Made by a program: the position numbers and the translations under genes. Shown here in pieces: positions 1-8,893 of a stretch of 64,000 nucleotides of DNA; position 1 is the first letter of the stretch, and the number at the start of each line of letters is the position of its first letter. The stretch comes from Bog-473 sp963777485 (lineage in GTDB: Bacteria; Actinomycetota; Acidimicrobiia; Acidimicrobiales; RAAP-2): NCBI GenBank assembly GCA_963777485.1, contig CAVZQP010000001.1, forward strand, positions 496,001-560,000, given 5' to 3'. The notes beneath the pieces are model-generated. The model had not been told where the DNA came from, searched no databases, and saw nothing but the letters and a program-made list of their open reading frames with translations.

Positions 1-1051
1 GTGGGCTCCGCACCGCCAGCTTCTGCAGGGGCTCAAGCGGTGTGGTGAGGATGACGCGCTTGGCTGTGACCATCGAGGTCATTCCGCCCGGATGCCTCAT
101 GGTTATGGTGGATCCTCCACCTCCATTGGGCACGATCGATATAGCCGTCGAAGAGAGGTGAATCAACGCACCGGCGGCCCGGGCCATGGCGCCCAGGGTG
201 AGCGGGAGGCGCATATAGCCGCCTGGAATCGTGAAGTAGAGCGCATTCGGTGCGAAGTCCCCGGCCAACTCCTGCATCATCTCAACCGAGTTCCAGTTCT
301 CGGCCAAGGAGGGATAACCCACGCCGTCGGCCACCAGGTTGTACCCCTCGGGGCTGAGGGCGCTTTGCATCAAGTTCCAATAGCCCTGGTCCCGCAACAG
401 CTCGCCGCCGTATGTGGAGGTGGCCTTCACCTTGGTCCACTCAGCACCGGTCAGCGTCGGTGCGTTGGGTACGTAAGTCTCGATCCCTTTCAGCAGCAAT
501 TGGGAGGGAGTCATGCCCTGTTCGGCCGGGGGCAACGGGTACGGCACGACCGAAGGGTCCGAATACTGGTTCACTTGAAACCGGGTGCCGCGCAGATAGA
601 CGTAGTTGTTCCCATTCCCGGCGCTGAACGGGACAGTGGGGAGCTTCAGGGCGCCGATCAGCTTGGGTACGATCTCCTGGTTCTGTAGGAATCGCATCCC
701 GCCGAACTCAGCGATCAGGTGCGGCCCTCCGGGCACGACCTCCGACCAGATCCGTCCGCCCAGGCGGTCCGAGGCTTCGAAAACAGCCACCGACGGCTTC
801 GAGCTCACTGGGCTCTTCGACCGCGGTGTCCCGGTAAGCAGGCGATAAGCGGCGTAGAGGCCGGACGGTCCGCCCCCGATGATGGCCACGTCGACGTCGG
901 TGGTGGGACTGCCAGCGCTCGAGGTACTGGCGCATGCGGCGAGAGACGCCGGCCCCAACGTGCCGACCAGTGCTGCGGCGCCGGCCCAACGCAGCACCTC
1001 ACGCCGGGAGACTCCTTCGTGTTGCCGGCCGTCTCGTGAACCCTGGGTCAC
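1..1051 (-). CDS. Flavin-dependent amine oxidase-like protein, Tat lipoprotein (C-terminus cut off)
   Basis: The reading frame enters from the left edge and begins at a GTG at 1051, so only the first 350 residues are present. The N-terminus has a twin-arginine motif (SRREVL, Arg16-Arg17), a hydrophobic stretch and a lipobox ending at Cys40, so the protein is probably exported folded with its cofactor and anchored as a lipoprotein. An FAD-binding GGGPSG motif follows at about residues 59-64, then an ASDRLGGRIWSE segment typical of monoamine oxidase/phytoene desaturase-type flavoproteins. The last visible residues (AKRVILTTPLEPL) fit the substrate-domain return to the FAD fold. The substrate cannot be read from the sequence. 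An in-frame ATG just upstream is closed by a stop, which supports the GTG start. Confidence 0.8.
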   Translation of the reverse strand, partial: MTQGSRDGRQHEGVSRREVLRWAGAAALVGTLGPASLAACASTSSAGSPTTDVDVAIIGGGPSGLYAAYRLLTGTPRSKSPVSSKPSVAVFEASDRLGGRIWSEVVPGGPHLIAEFGGMRFLQNQEIVPKLIGALKLPTVPFSAGNGNNYVYLRGTRFQVNQYSDPSVVPYPLPPAEQGMTPSQLLLKGIETYVPNAPTLTGAEWTKVKATSTYGGELLRDQGYWNLMQSALSPEGYNLVADGVGYPSLAENWNSVEMMQELAGDFAPNALYFTIPGGYMRLPLTLGAMARAAGALIHLSSTAISIVPNGGGGSTITMRHPGGMTSMVTAKRVILTTPLEPLQKLAVRSP

Positions 1052-1290
1052 GACCTATCCACACCCATCCTTAAACATCGTGGCCCGCTTCGAGCGTCTA
1101 TCTCACAACAAAGGATGTAACCAGCAAGTTTGATGCTAACCCAGTGATCCAGGCGGACGCCTACACAAAGGGAACCCCTCGCGGGAACGGACGAGGCCCG
1201 CAAAGGCTCATCGGAGGTGCTTCTCTTCGCTTCTTGACATTCGCCAGGGGAGTCCTTTACGCGGGATCCGCCGCCAGTACCATCACGGCG

Positions 1291-1320
1291 ATGGCGGGGT
1301 CTCTGCGAACGTGGCCATGA
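1291..1320 (+). other. Possible 9-codon leader peptide coupled to the MFS gene
   Basis: ATG at 1291 opens a nine-residue frame (MAGSLRTWP) whose TGA overlaps the ATG at 1317 of the exporter frame as ATGA. A TACCAT box lies seven bases before the ATG, the spacing expected for a leaderless transcript. If translated, it would couple ribosomes to the second start of the exporter. Only the layout is seen; translation is inferred. Confidence 0.25.
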
Positions 1321-2741
1321 CGCCGGCACCTTCGCGAAGAGGGGTTCTGGCGGCGATCTCCGTCGCACTGTTCTGTATCCAACTCGATTTCTTCGCGCTC
1401 AACCTCGCACTTCCCGGTATCGCGGAGTCTTTCCACACCTCAGCGCAGGCCACGCAGTGGACGATCAGCGCCTACATGCTCGCCCTCGGGTCGATGTTCA
1501 TCGTGGGCGGTCGACTGGGTGATGTGTTCGGCCGGCGCCCCGTCTTGCTGTGGGGCATCGGCATCTTCGTTCTGTCGTCGGTCGGCGCAGCGGTGGCACC
1601 CGACATGGGGAGCCTGATCGCTTTCCGGGTGATCCAAGGGATCGGGGCCGCTTTCATTTTCCCCGTGGGCGTCTCGGCGGTTTCCAACGCATTCCCCGGC
1701 TCCATCAGGGCCCGAGCGCTTGGACTGACATTTGGTCTTGCCAATTTGGGCACGGCCCTCGGGCCGTTCGTTGGAGGTGGCCTGGCCGGCGGTCCTGGAT
1801 GGCGCTGGATCTTCTGGGTGCTTTCCGCGCTGGCAGCAGCGTGCTTCTTGCTCGCCGTCAGGTTCGTGCCCGACAGCCGCGACGCGGCGGCGGATCGCCG
1901 TCTCGATCTCCCCGGAGCCGTTCTTATTGCCGGTGGAGTCGCCCTCGTCAGTTTGGGCTTCATCCAGGGGAGCTCGTGGGGTTGGACATCCCTTGCGACG
2001 TGGCTGTGCTTGGCAGGCGCCGTCATTTGTTTCGTCGTGTTCGTACTTCGCGAGCGGCTGGTCCAGCATCCGCTGGTGGACCTCCGCCTGTTTCGCAACG
2101 TTCCCTATGTGCTCGTGATGACAACAGGAGCGGTCGGCAATGTTCTCTACGCAGTCACTGTGTTCGTGGAATCGCTCTACTTGCAGAATGTGCGAGGCCT
2201 CTCGCCGTTGTTGGCCGGCACGTTGTTCCTGGCGCCGGCCCTGATGGTGGCGTTGTCGGGCCCGATCGGCGGCCGTCTTGCGTCACGCTTCCAACCCTCG
2301 GCCGTCATGATCGCGGCCGCACTCACGGCCGGAGTGGCCGTTTTCTGCCTGACGTTCGTCGTCTCGTGGGGAGCGTTCGTCACCGTTTTCGCCGTGGCCG
2401 GGCTCGGTCTTGGACTCGGTTACACGTTCGTCAATGTCGCGACTCAGGACCTGGTGCCACTGGAGCGGACGGGTGAAGCGTCGGGTGTCGTTCTCACGGT
2501 CGTCGTGACCATGGGTGGCATCGGAGTGGCGTTGGCGGCCACAATCATCCTTGGGTTCCAGCACAGTGGCCGTGGATTGGCCGACGCCTACGCCACCACT
2601 CTCCGCATCTTCGCGGCCATCTGTTTCGGCTGGGCCATCATCGTCCTCGGAGCCCGGGCCGTCCTCGTGCGCCGGGGCAACATGGCGCCGTTGTTGAAGA
2701 GGCCAACGTCGAACGAGGAACGCAGCGCGTTGACGTCCTAG
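1311..2741 (+). CDS. MFS multidrug-type exporter, DHA2 (EmrB/QacA) family
   Basis: A 476-residue major facilitator protein with about 14 hydrophobic segments, the number expected of the proton-driven drug:H+ antiporter-2 family. Motif A of the family is seen as GGRLGDVFGRRPVL in the loop after the second helix, and a motif C-like GxxxGPxxGG stretch (LGTALGPFVGGGLAG) lies in the fifth helix region. It would export a hydrophobic or amphiphilic compound across the cytoplasmic membrane; the substrate is unknown. GTG at 1311 gives the longest form. ATG at 1317 is a strong alternative because a short leader frame ends on it. No regulator gene lies next to it. The 259-bp gap upstream separates it from the divergent oxidase. 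Confidence 0.9.
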   Translation: MAMTPAPSRRGVLAAISVALFCIQLDFFALNLALPGIAESFHTSAQATQWTISAYMLALGSMFIVGGRLGDVFGRRPVLLWGIGIFVLSSVGAAVAPDMGSLIAFRVIQGIGAAFIFPVGVSAVSNAFPGSIRARALGLTFGLANLGTALGPFVGGGLAGGPGWRWIFWVLSALAAACFLLAVRFVPDSRDAAADRRLDLPGAVLIAGGVALVSLGFIQGSSWGWTSLATWLCLAGAVICFVVFVLRERLVQHPLVDLRLFRNVPYVLVMTTGAVGNVLYAVTVFVESLYLQNVRGLSPLLAGTLFLAPALMVALSGPIGGRLASRFQPSAVMIAAALTAGVAVFCLTFVVSWGAFVTVFAVAGLGLGLGYTFVNVATQDLVPLERTGEASGVVLTVVVTMGGIGVALAATIILGFQHSGRGLADAYATTLRIFAAICFGWAIIVLGARAVLVRRGNMAPLLKRPTSNEERSALTS

Positions 2742-2992
2742 GCGACCCTCGACGAGGCCGGGACCCCTTGACGTGGGTGTTGGTACTCACGCTGCTCGAG
2801 TGGGCTGCTCGTCGGGGGTTGTGGGACGAGCGTGGCGATCGCCCGGGTTCCGCGTAAGGCGTACTGCGTCGCCCCGGAGACGCCGTCGCGACGCAAGCTG
2901 TAGAGCACAGACGGAGCCGCACCGAGGAGGCTGGCCGCAATCGTCGCCTCGAGGATCCGTCCCTGTGGGCGCCTACTCGTTGTGCGCGACAC
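2738..2992 (-). CDS. Small hypothetical protein (84 aa)
   Basis: A short minus-strand frame from GTG at 2992 whose stop overlaps the MFS stop by three bases. The middle of the product (ATIAASLLGAAPSVLYSL, then an ATQYALRG stretch) resembles the APS-containing helical repeats of small actinobacterial membrane-associated proteins, and its codons are GC-rich at third positions. No Shine-Dalgarno is obvious. It could be a gene remnant or a chance frame in what is otherwise a 309-bp gap between the exporter and the epimerase; nothing else was recognised in that gap. Confidence 0.35.
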   Translation of the reverse strand: MSRTTSRRPQGRILEATIAASLLGAAPSVLYSLRRDGVSGATQYALRGTRAIATLVPQPPTSSPLEQREYQHPRQGVPASSRVA

Positions 2993-3050
2993 GCCCGAAG
3001 AGTAGAACGTGCCCGCAATCCGTCTGACGTGACGCGGTCGTGGGGGAGTA

Positions 3051-3968
3051 ATGCTCGAAGGCCAGAAGATCCTCATTACAGGAGCAAGCGGTCGGGTGGC
3101 GTTCCCGATCGCACGGGCGCTCGCCATAGACAACGAGGTCTGGGGCGTGGCCCGGTTCACCGATCCCGGCTCGCGGTCCCGGCTCGAGGCGGTAGGAGTG
3201 CGGCCCGTGGCCCTCGACGTCTCTGCCGCGGACTTCTCTTCGCTGCCCGACGACTTCTCCCACGTGTTCCACGCCGCTATGGCGTCGGGGGCGGACGGTT
3301 GGTCGTCGGCGTTCGAGATGAACTCGCAGGCATCGGGCGCGCTGCTCTATCACTGTCGAGCCGCGAAGGGCTTCGTGTTCTGCTCGACCGGTTCGATCTA
3401 TCAGTATCAAGGGCGCCGGGCGCTCAGGGAGAGCGATCCCCCTGGCGTTCCCCGGCTCGACAGCTACGGCAACTACAGCTTCTCGAAGGTCGCCGGTGAA
3501 GCCGTCTGCACGTGGGTCTCCCGCCAATTCGGGGTACCGCTCACCATCATCCGCATCTGCTCGACCTATGGACCCGAGGGGGGCACGCCGGCCGATCGGT
3601 TCGACCGGATGTTGGCAGGCAAGCCGATCCGGCTCCATCCCGACGCGCCGAACAACTTCAACCCCATCTACGAGGACGACTACGTCGCGCACGGCATCCG
3701 TGCCCTCGAGGTGGCGGACGTGCCGCCGGTGGTCGTCAATTGGGCCGGCAGTGAGACGGTGAGCGCGGAGGAGTACTGCACCTACATGGGCGAGCTCGCC
3801 GGGATCGAGCCAGCGATCGTCTACGACCCGGCCGCGCACACGGCGCTGTGGCCGGACGTCACCTACATGCACGAGGTGCTGGGGCGGACGAAGGTCCACT
3901 GGCGCGACGGATTCCGGCGCATGATCGAGGCGCGCCACCCCGAATTGCCGCTGCGGGACCTCGAATAA
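3051..3968 (+). CDS. NAD-dependent epimerase/dehydratase (extended SDR)
   Basis: A 305-residue extended short-chain dehydrogenase. The N-terminal Rossmann motif is GASGRVA (residues 11-17), preceded by the hydrophobic beta strand ILIT. The active-site YxxxK is seen as YSFSK, with upstream Ser/Thr in the STGSIYQYQ segment. Such enzymes epimerise, dehydrate or reduce nucleotide sugars or related compounds with bound NAD(P). The substrate domain contains no signature that would name a sugar. It stands alone between the exporter and the propeller gene on the same strand, with 68 bp to the latter, so cotranscription is possible. Confidence 0.85.
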   Translation: MLEGQKILITGASGRVAFPIARALAIDNEVWGVARFTDPGSRSRLEAVGVRPVALDVSAADFSSLPDDFSHVFHAAMASGADGWSSAFEMNSQASGALLYHCRAAKGFVFCSTGSIYQYQGRRALRESDPPGVPRLDSYGNYSFSKVAGEAVCTWVSRQFGVPLTIIRICSTYGPEGGTPADRFDRMLAGKPIRLHPDAPNNFNPIYEDDYVAHGIRALEVADVPPVVVNWAGSETVSAEEYCTYMGELAGIEPAIVYDPAAHTALWPDVTYMHEVLGRTKVHWRDGFRRMIEARHPELPLRDLE

Positions 3969-4036
3969 CAGCGCCGTAGCGCCCACAACCAGCGGTCCTT
4001 GTCCCGCGTACCGGGGGCGGTCAAGATACGGCTGCC

Positions 4037-6145
4037 GTGACAAACCTACGCCCGGCGGGCCAGTACGCCTCCGCTCGCCGCGCCAGGACCATCGCTCGCC
4101 GCCGCCGAACGTTCGCCGTGGGTGCGGTCGTCGCCGTCATCCTGATCGCCGTCCTGGTGTACGCGATGGGTTCTTCGGGCGGGAACAAAGCGGCATCGCC
4201 GCCGCCCGCGGCATCGAGCCACCACGGGGCAGCGGCGACGACGTCGGTTCCGGGCCACGTGTCGTCGGGTGGGCACCACGCGGCTGCGCCGGCGGGGATC
4301 CCCGCGATCGAGTCGGGCCTGCTGCCGTGGCAACTGGCGGCCCCGCTGAGCCGGGAGGTCGCAGTGCCGGGTGCGGCCGGAGGCAGCGTCACCGTGTTGG
4401 GTGGTCTCACCACGGGCAGCTCGACGACGGCGAGCGTCGTGAACCTCGCGGTACCGGCCGGGACGCCGACGGCCGCCGGGGCGCTGGCGAACGCGACCCA
4501 TGACGCGGCCGGGACCATCCTCGGGGGCCGGGTCCTTGTCTTCGGCGGCGGCGTCCTCAGCTCCTTTACGACCGTGCAGGCGTATCCGGTGACCGCCGCG
4601 GGTGCATCCGCGACCGGCGTGGTCGTGGGGCAGCTGCCGCAACGGCGCTCTGACGCAGCTGCCGTCACGATCGGACGCACGGCCTACGTCGTGGGCGGCT
4701 ACGACGGCACGGTCGCGGATCCGCAAGTGCTGTCGACGACGAACGGGAGCTCCTTCCACTCGGTGGGGTCGCTGCCGGTCCCCGTGCGCTACCCGGCTGT
4801 GGCCGCTCTGGGGCAGGTGATCTACGCGTTCGGCGGCCAGCAGGTGGGCGGGGCAGCGGGCGCGGTGACCGCCATCCAGCGCATCGACCCGGCGTCAGGG
4901 AAGATCGAGGTCGTCGGCCATCTGCCGCAGGCGCTCCTCGGTGCTGCCGCGGTGACGTTGGGCGGGGTCATCTACGTCGCCGGGGGCTCGACGGGACCGT
5001 CGGACTCGGGGGTCATCTATGCCTTCGACCCGGTCAAGGACCGGGTGCTGGTCGCGGGGCACCTCATCGCGCCGCTGGCGAATGCGGCGGTGACGACCGT
5101 CGCGGGGACGGCGTGGCTCGTCGGTGGCGAGAGCGGGACTACCCCTACGGCCAGTGTCCAGATGCTGAAGCCCAACATCAAGTTCGGGACCGCGGGCGCG
5201 CCCGGGGCCGGCTCGCCGTACTTCGGCGAGAAGCTGCTCATCGCCGACCGCGGGAACAACCGGATGCTCGTCCTCGACGACACCGGCGCCATCATCTGGA
5301 CGTACCCCAACCCGCCGTCCATGCCGCCGCCACCAGGCCCCCGCGGCTTCTACTTCCCCGACGACACGTTCTTCATCCACCACGGGACGGCGATCATCTC
5401 GAACCAGGAGGAGAACGAGACGATCGTGCAGATCGCCTACCCGAGCGGCAAGCTGCTGTGGAGCTACGGCCATCCCGCCCAGCCGGGCTCGTCCCCCGGG
5501 TATCTCCACGAGCCCGACGACGCCTACCTGTTGAAGAACGGCAACATCACCGTGGCCGACGCCGACAACTGCCGCATCCTCTTCATCAGCCCGGGCGGCT
5601 CCGTCATCAACCAGATCGGCACCACCGGCTCGTGCGTGCACAACCCGCCGACGGGCGTCGGCGGCCCCAACGGCGACACCCCGCTCGCCGACGGGAACGT
5701 GCTCGTCTCCGAGACGAGGGGCTCGTACATCTCCGAGTACACGCCGAGCGGGAGCCTGGTGTGGACGGTGCACGTGCCGATCGCGTACCCCTCGGACCCG
5801 CAACAGCTCGGGCCCGACCTCTACATGTGCGCCGACTACACGGACCCCGGCGGCATCGTCGAGTTCAACAGGGCCGGGCAGATCCTCTACACCTACCGCG
5901 CCCCAGCGGGCATCAACCGCCTCTACCAGCCGTCCTTGGCCGAGCTGGTTCCGAGCGGCGTGTTCATGGTCAACGACGACTACCGCGACCGCATGGCGGC
6001 GATCGACCCGACCACCCAAGCGCTGGTCTGGAACTACGGCGTGCCTGACGTCGCCGGCACGGCACCCGGCGAGCTCAACACTCCCGACGGGTTCGACCTC
6101 TTGAACCCCGACGGCTCGACGCCCACGCACCCGACGACGGGCTGA
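4037..6145 (+). CDS. Membrane-anchored double beta-propeller protein (kelch plus PQQ/arylsulfotransferase-like)
   Basis: A 702-residue protein starting at GTG 4037. Residues about 27-45 form a signal anchor after an Arg-rich cytoplasmic tail, followed by a Pro/Ala/Ser/His-rich linker. Five to six kelch-type blades follow (GGG/GGYDGT/GGQ/GGS/GGES turns) to about residue 375. A second propeller then begins with LLIADRGNNRMLVLDD and repeats Trp-containing blades (IIWTYPNP, LLWSYGHP, LVWTVHVP, LVWNYGVP) as in NHL/PQQ and arylsulfotransferase-like proteins. It probably sits outside the membrane and binds a ligand or glycan. Catalytic histidines of true arylsulfotransferases are not recognisable, so no enzyme activity is claimed. 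The 3' end overlaps the opposing cysA by 112 bp. Confidence 0.75.
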   Translation: MTNLRPAGQYASARRARTIARRRRTFAVGAVVAVILIAVLVYAMGSSGGNKAASPPPAASSHHGAAATTSVPGHVSSGGHHAAAPAGIPAIESGLLPWQLAAPLSREVAVPGAAGGSVTVLGGLTTGSSTTASVVNLAVPAGTPTAAGALANATHDAAGTILGGRVLVFGGGVLSSFTTVQAYPVTAAGASATGVVVGQLPQRRSDAAAVTIGRTAYVVGGYDGTVADPQVLSTTNGSSFHSVGSLPVPVRYPAVAALGQVIYAFGGQQVGGAAGAVTAIQRIDPASGKIEVVGHLPQALLGAAAVTLGGVIYVAGGSTGPSDSGVIYAFDPVKDRVLVAGHLIAPLANAAVTTVAGTAWLVGGESGTTPTASVQMLKPNIKFGTAGAPGAGSPYFGEKLLIADRGNNRMLVLDDTGAIIWTYPNPPSMPPPPGPRGFYFPDDTFFIHHGTAIISNQEENETIVQIAYPSGKLLWSYGHPAQPGSSPGYLHEPDDAYLLKNGNITVADADNCRILFISPGGSVINQIGTTGSCVHNPPTGVGGPNGDTPLADGNVLVSETRGSYISEYTPSGSLVWTVHVPIAYPSDPQQLGPDLYMCADYTDPGGIVEFNRAGQILYTYRAPAGINRLYQPSLAELVPSGVFMVNDDYRDRMAAIDPTTQALVWNYGVPDVAGTAPGELNTPDGFDLLNPDGSTPTHPTTG

Positions 6146-7104
6146 GGGCTCGGTCCCGGCACCACCCACACGCGCTGGCCGGGCTCGAGGCGGAGGTCGG
6201 CCGCAGTGCCCCGGCTCAGCTGGACCCAGCAGTCCTCGCCGCTCCCGTCGGCGAGCGCGACGTCGACTTTGACCTCGAAGCCGAGGTGGGTCACCCGGAT
6301 AATGGTGCCCGCGATCGCCCCGTCGGGTGGCGGCGCGTCCGGGTCGCGGTGGATGGCGAGGTCGTGGGGCCGCACCCAGGCGCCGTTGAGACGGGTGGCC
6401 GGGCCGAGGAACGTCAACACGAACTCGTTCGCGGGATGGTCGTACATGTCGGAGGGCGTGCCGACCTGCTCGAGCCGTCCATGGTTGATGATGGCCAGGC
6501 GGTCGGCCACCTCCATCGCCTCCTCCTGGTCGTGGGTGACCAGCACGGTGGTGACGTGCAGCGTGTCGTGCAGGTCGCGCAGCCACTGGCGCAGCTGCGT
6601 GCGCACCTGCGCGTCGAGGGCGCCGAAGGGCTCGTCGAGCAGCAGCACCTTGGGCTCGATGGCGAGCGCGCGGGCGAGCGCCATGCGCTGGCGCTGGCCG
6701 CCCGAGAGCTGGGAGGGGTAGCGCTCGCCGAGGTGGGACAGTCCCACGAGGTCGAGGAGCTCGTCGACCCGGGCCTTGATCTCGGCCTTGGGCCGGCGGC
6801 GGATCTCGAGGCCGAAGGCGACGTTGCGCCGCACCGTCAGGTGGCGGAACGGCGCGTAGTGCTGGAAGCAGAAGCCGACGCCCCGGCTGCGCGCCGGCGT
6901 CTTCGTCAGGTCCTCGCCCTCGATGCGCACCGTGCCGGCGTCGGCGGTGTCGAGGCCGGCGATGATGCGCAGCAGCGTGGACTTGCCGCCGCCGCTCGGC
7001 CCGAGCAGCGCCGTGAGCGAGCCCGTCGGGACCTCGAGGGAGACGTCGTCGAGCGCGACGGCGTCGCCGAAGCGCTTGGAGATGGAGTCGACGTGGATGC
7101 TCAT
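6034..7104 (-). CDS. cysA: Sulfate/thiosulfate ABC transporter ATP-binding protein
   Basis: This 356-residue ATPase powers sulfate uptake. Walker A (GPSGGGKST), signature (LSGGQRQR), Walker B (VLLLDEPFGALD) and H-loop (VTHDQEEAM) are all intact, followed by a C-terminal regulatory TOBE-type domain carrying WVRPHDLAIHRDPD. The RSRGVGFCFQHYAPF segment matches the CysA Q-loop. Its ATG overlaps the TGA of cysW as ATGA, so it is the last gene of the transporter operon. The final 35 or so codons lie antisense to the end of the propeller gene and are low in conserved character, so the tail may have been extended by loss of an earlier stop. Confidence 0.93.
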   Translation of the reverse strand: MSIHVDSISKRFGDAVALDDVSLEVPTGSLTALLGPSGGGKSTLLRIIAGLDTADAGTVRIEGEDLTKTPARSRGVGFCFQHYAPFRHLTVRRNVAFGLEIRRRPKAEIKARVDELLDLVGLSHLGERYPSQLSGGQRQRMALARALAIEPKVLLLDEPFGALDAQVRTQLRQWLRDLHDTLHVTTVLVTHDQEEAMEVADRLAIINHGRLEQVGTPSDMYDHPANEFVLTFLGPATRLNGAWVRPHDLAIHRDPDAPPPDGAIAGTIIRVTHLGFEVKVDVALADGSGEDCWVQLSRGTAADLRLEPGQRVWVVPGPSPQPVVGCVGVEPSGFKRSNPSGVLSSPGAVPATSGTP

Positions 7105-7922
7105 GCGGCTGCCTTTCCGTGCCACGCGTCGCGGTCGCGGTCCGAGAGGGTGAGGAGGAGCAGGACGATCAGCGCGGCGAGGCACAGCGCCACGGCTCCC
7201 ACGTACGCGCTCTGCGGGTCGAGGTTGTCGATGCTGTCGGAGATGAAGAGCGTCAGGGTCTGCGTCTTGCCGGCGATGGCCCCCGAGACGATGGCGACCG
7301 CGCCGAACTCGCCCAATACCCGGGCGGTGGTGAGCGTGACGCCGTAGGCCAGGCCGCGCCGGATGTTGGGCAGCGTGATGCGGCGGAAGACCGTCAGCGG
7401 CCCGGCGCCGAGGGTGCGGGCCGCCTGTTCCTGCTCGGTACCGATCTCCTGGAGGACGGGCAGCACCTCGCGCACGACGTAGGGGAGCGAGACCGCCGCC
7501 GAGGCCATGACGATGCCGGGGACCGAGAAGATGACGGTGATGCCGCGGGCGGCGAGCCAGTTGCCGAGCCAGCCGGTGTGGCCGTACACGAGCACGAGCG
7601 CGAGGCCGATCACGACGGGGGAGATGGCCAGCGGGATGTCGACGAGCGCGTCGAGCAGCCAGGCGCCCGGGAAGCGGTGGCGGGCCAGGATGAGCGAGAC
7701 CCCCACGCCGAAGACCGTGTTGAGCGGCACGGCGATGGCGGCGACGAGCAACGTGAGCCACAGCGCGTGCAGTGCGTCCGGCGCGGTCAGGGCATCCCAC
7801 GCCGCGCCGAGGCCGTGCTGAAAGGCCCGGTAGAACACCGTGCCGACGGGCAGCACGACGAGCAGGGCGAGGTAGCCGAGGACGCCGAAGCGGAGCGGCA
7901 GGCGCCGGCGGGTGTCCCTCAC
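7101..7922 (-). CDS. cysW: Sulfate ABC transporter permease CysW
   Basis: A 273-residue inner-membrane permease with six predicted helices and the EAA-loop region EIGTEQEQAARTLGAGPLTVFRRITLP that contacts the CysA ATPase. The C-terminal GEFGAVAIVSG motif is characteristic of CysW/CysT and ModB-type permeases. The chosen GTG start at 7922 overlaps the cysT stop as GTGA; longer in-frame extension would only read the cysT sequence in another frame. It forms the channel heterodimer with CysT and is translationally coupled on both sides. Confidence 0.92.
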   Translation of the reverse strand: MRDTRRRLPLRFGVLGYLALLVVLPVGTVFYRAFQHGLGAAWDALTAPDALHALWLTLLVAAIAVPLNTVFGVGVSLILARHRFPGAWLLDALVDIPLAISPVVIGLALVLVYGHTGWLGNWLAARGITVIFSVPGIVMASAAVSLPYVVREVLPVLQEIGTEQEQAARTLGAGPLTVFRRITLPNIRRGLAYGVTLTTARVLGEFGAVAIVSGAIAGKTQTLTLFISDSIDNLDPQSAYVGAVALCLAALIVLLLLTLSDRDRDAWHGKAAA

Positions 7923-8845
7923 ACCGTCTCCGGGACGTCGAAGCGCCGGCGGGCCCAGCCGATGCCGAGGAGGACGAGCAGGGAGATAACGACGAGCACG
8001 ATCGAGACGGCGCTGGCCGCGGGGAGGGCGCCGCTCTGCGAGAGGCTGAAGATCCACGACGACGCCACCTCGGTCTTGAACGGGAGGTTGCCTGAGATGA
8101 GGACGACCGAGCCGAATTCGCCGACGGCGCGGGCGAAGGCGAGGCCGGCGCCCGCCAGGACGGCCGGCAGGACGCTCGGCAGGAGGATGCGGCGGAGCAC
8201 CTGGCCCCGGGTGGCGCCGAGGGAGGACGCGGCGTCCTCCACCTCCGCATCGAGCTCGGCGAGGACCGGTTGGACGCTGCGCACGCAGAAGGGCAGGGTC
8301 ACGAACAGCAGCGCGGCGCCGATCCCCAGGCGCGTGCCGGCGAGGTCGAGATGGAACGGGGAGTTGGCGCCGTAGAGCGCGAGGAGGGTCAGGCCGGCCA
8401 CGATCGTGGGGAGCGCGAAGGGCAGGTCGATGACGGCGCTGACGATCGCCTTGCCCGTGAAGTCGTCGCGTACGAGGACGAACGCGATGGCGAGGCCGGC
8501 GACCGAGTTGACGACGGCGACGATGGCGGCGGCGGCGAGGGTGAGCTCGAGGGCGGCGACGGCCTCGGGCTGGGTCACGGCGGCCCAGAACGCGTGCCAG
8601 CCCCCGGAGAACGCGTTGGTGATGAGCGCGGCCACAGGGAGGAGCACCAGGAGGGACAGGTAGGTGACGGCGAGCGCGGGCCCGGCGGCCTTCGCGCCGG
8701 ACGCGCCGGCGTGGGCCAGGGCGGAAGAGGGCGCCACCAGGGAGTAGCGACGCTGTCTCCTCCGCCCTGGCCCACGCTCTGGGGGCCGCTGATCACGGGC
8801 AGGGGGAAGCCCGAGGTCCGCGACGGTGGTATCGAGGTTTGTCAT
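7919..8845 (-). CDS. cysT: Sulfate ABC transporter permease CysT
   Basis: A 308-residue permease. An Arg/Pro-rich N-terminal extension of about 50 residues precedes the six-helix core. The EAA loop (ELDAEVEDAASSLGATRGQVLRRILLP) and the GEFGSVVLISGNLPFKTEVAS segment are typical of CysT/CysU. It lies 48 bp downstream of the binding-protein gene and overlaps cysW by 4 bp, so the four genes form one transport operon. The membrane channel passes sulfate or thiosulfate delivered by the lipid-side or secreted binding protein. Confidence 0.92.
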   Translation of the reverse strand: MTNLDTTVADLGLPPARDQRPPERGPGRRRQRRYSLVAPSSALAHAGASGAKAAGPALAVTYLSLLVLLPVAALITNAFSGGWHAFWAAVTQPEAVAALELTLAAAAIVAVVNSVAGLAIAFVLVRDDFTGKAIVSAVIDLPFALPTIVAGLTLLALYGANSPFHLDLAGTRLGIGAALLFVTLPFCVRSVQPVLAELDAEVEDAASSLGATRGQVLRRILLPSVLPAVLAGAGLAFARAVGEFGSVVLISGNLPFKTEVASSWIFSLSQSGALPAASAVSIVLVVISLLVLLGIGWARRRFDVPETV

Positions 8846-8893
8846 CGACTGTCCGGCTCCCTTCCGGTCAGTTGGCTCGGCTGCCCGGCCCGG

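Noticed and set aside
4895..6586. 563-residue minus-strand open frame across the propeller gene and cysA
   Set aside because: Arg/Val/Asp-rich shadow with no domain; both strands are already explained by real genes.
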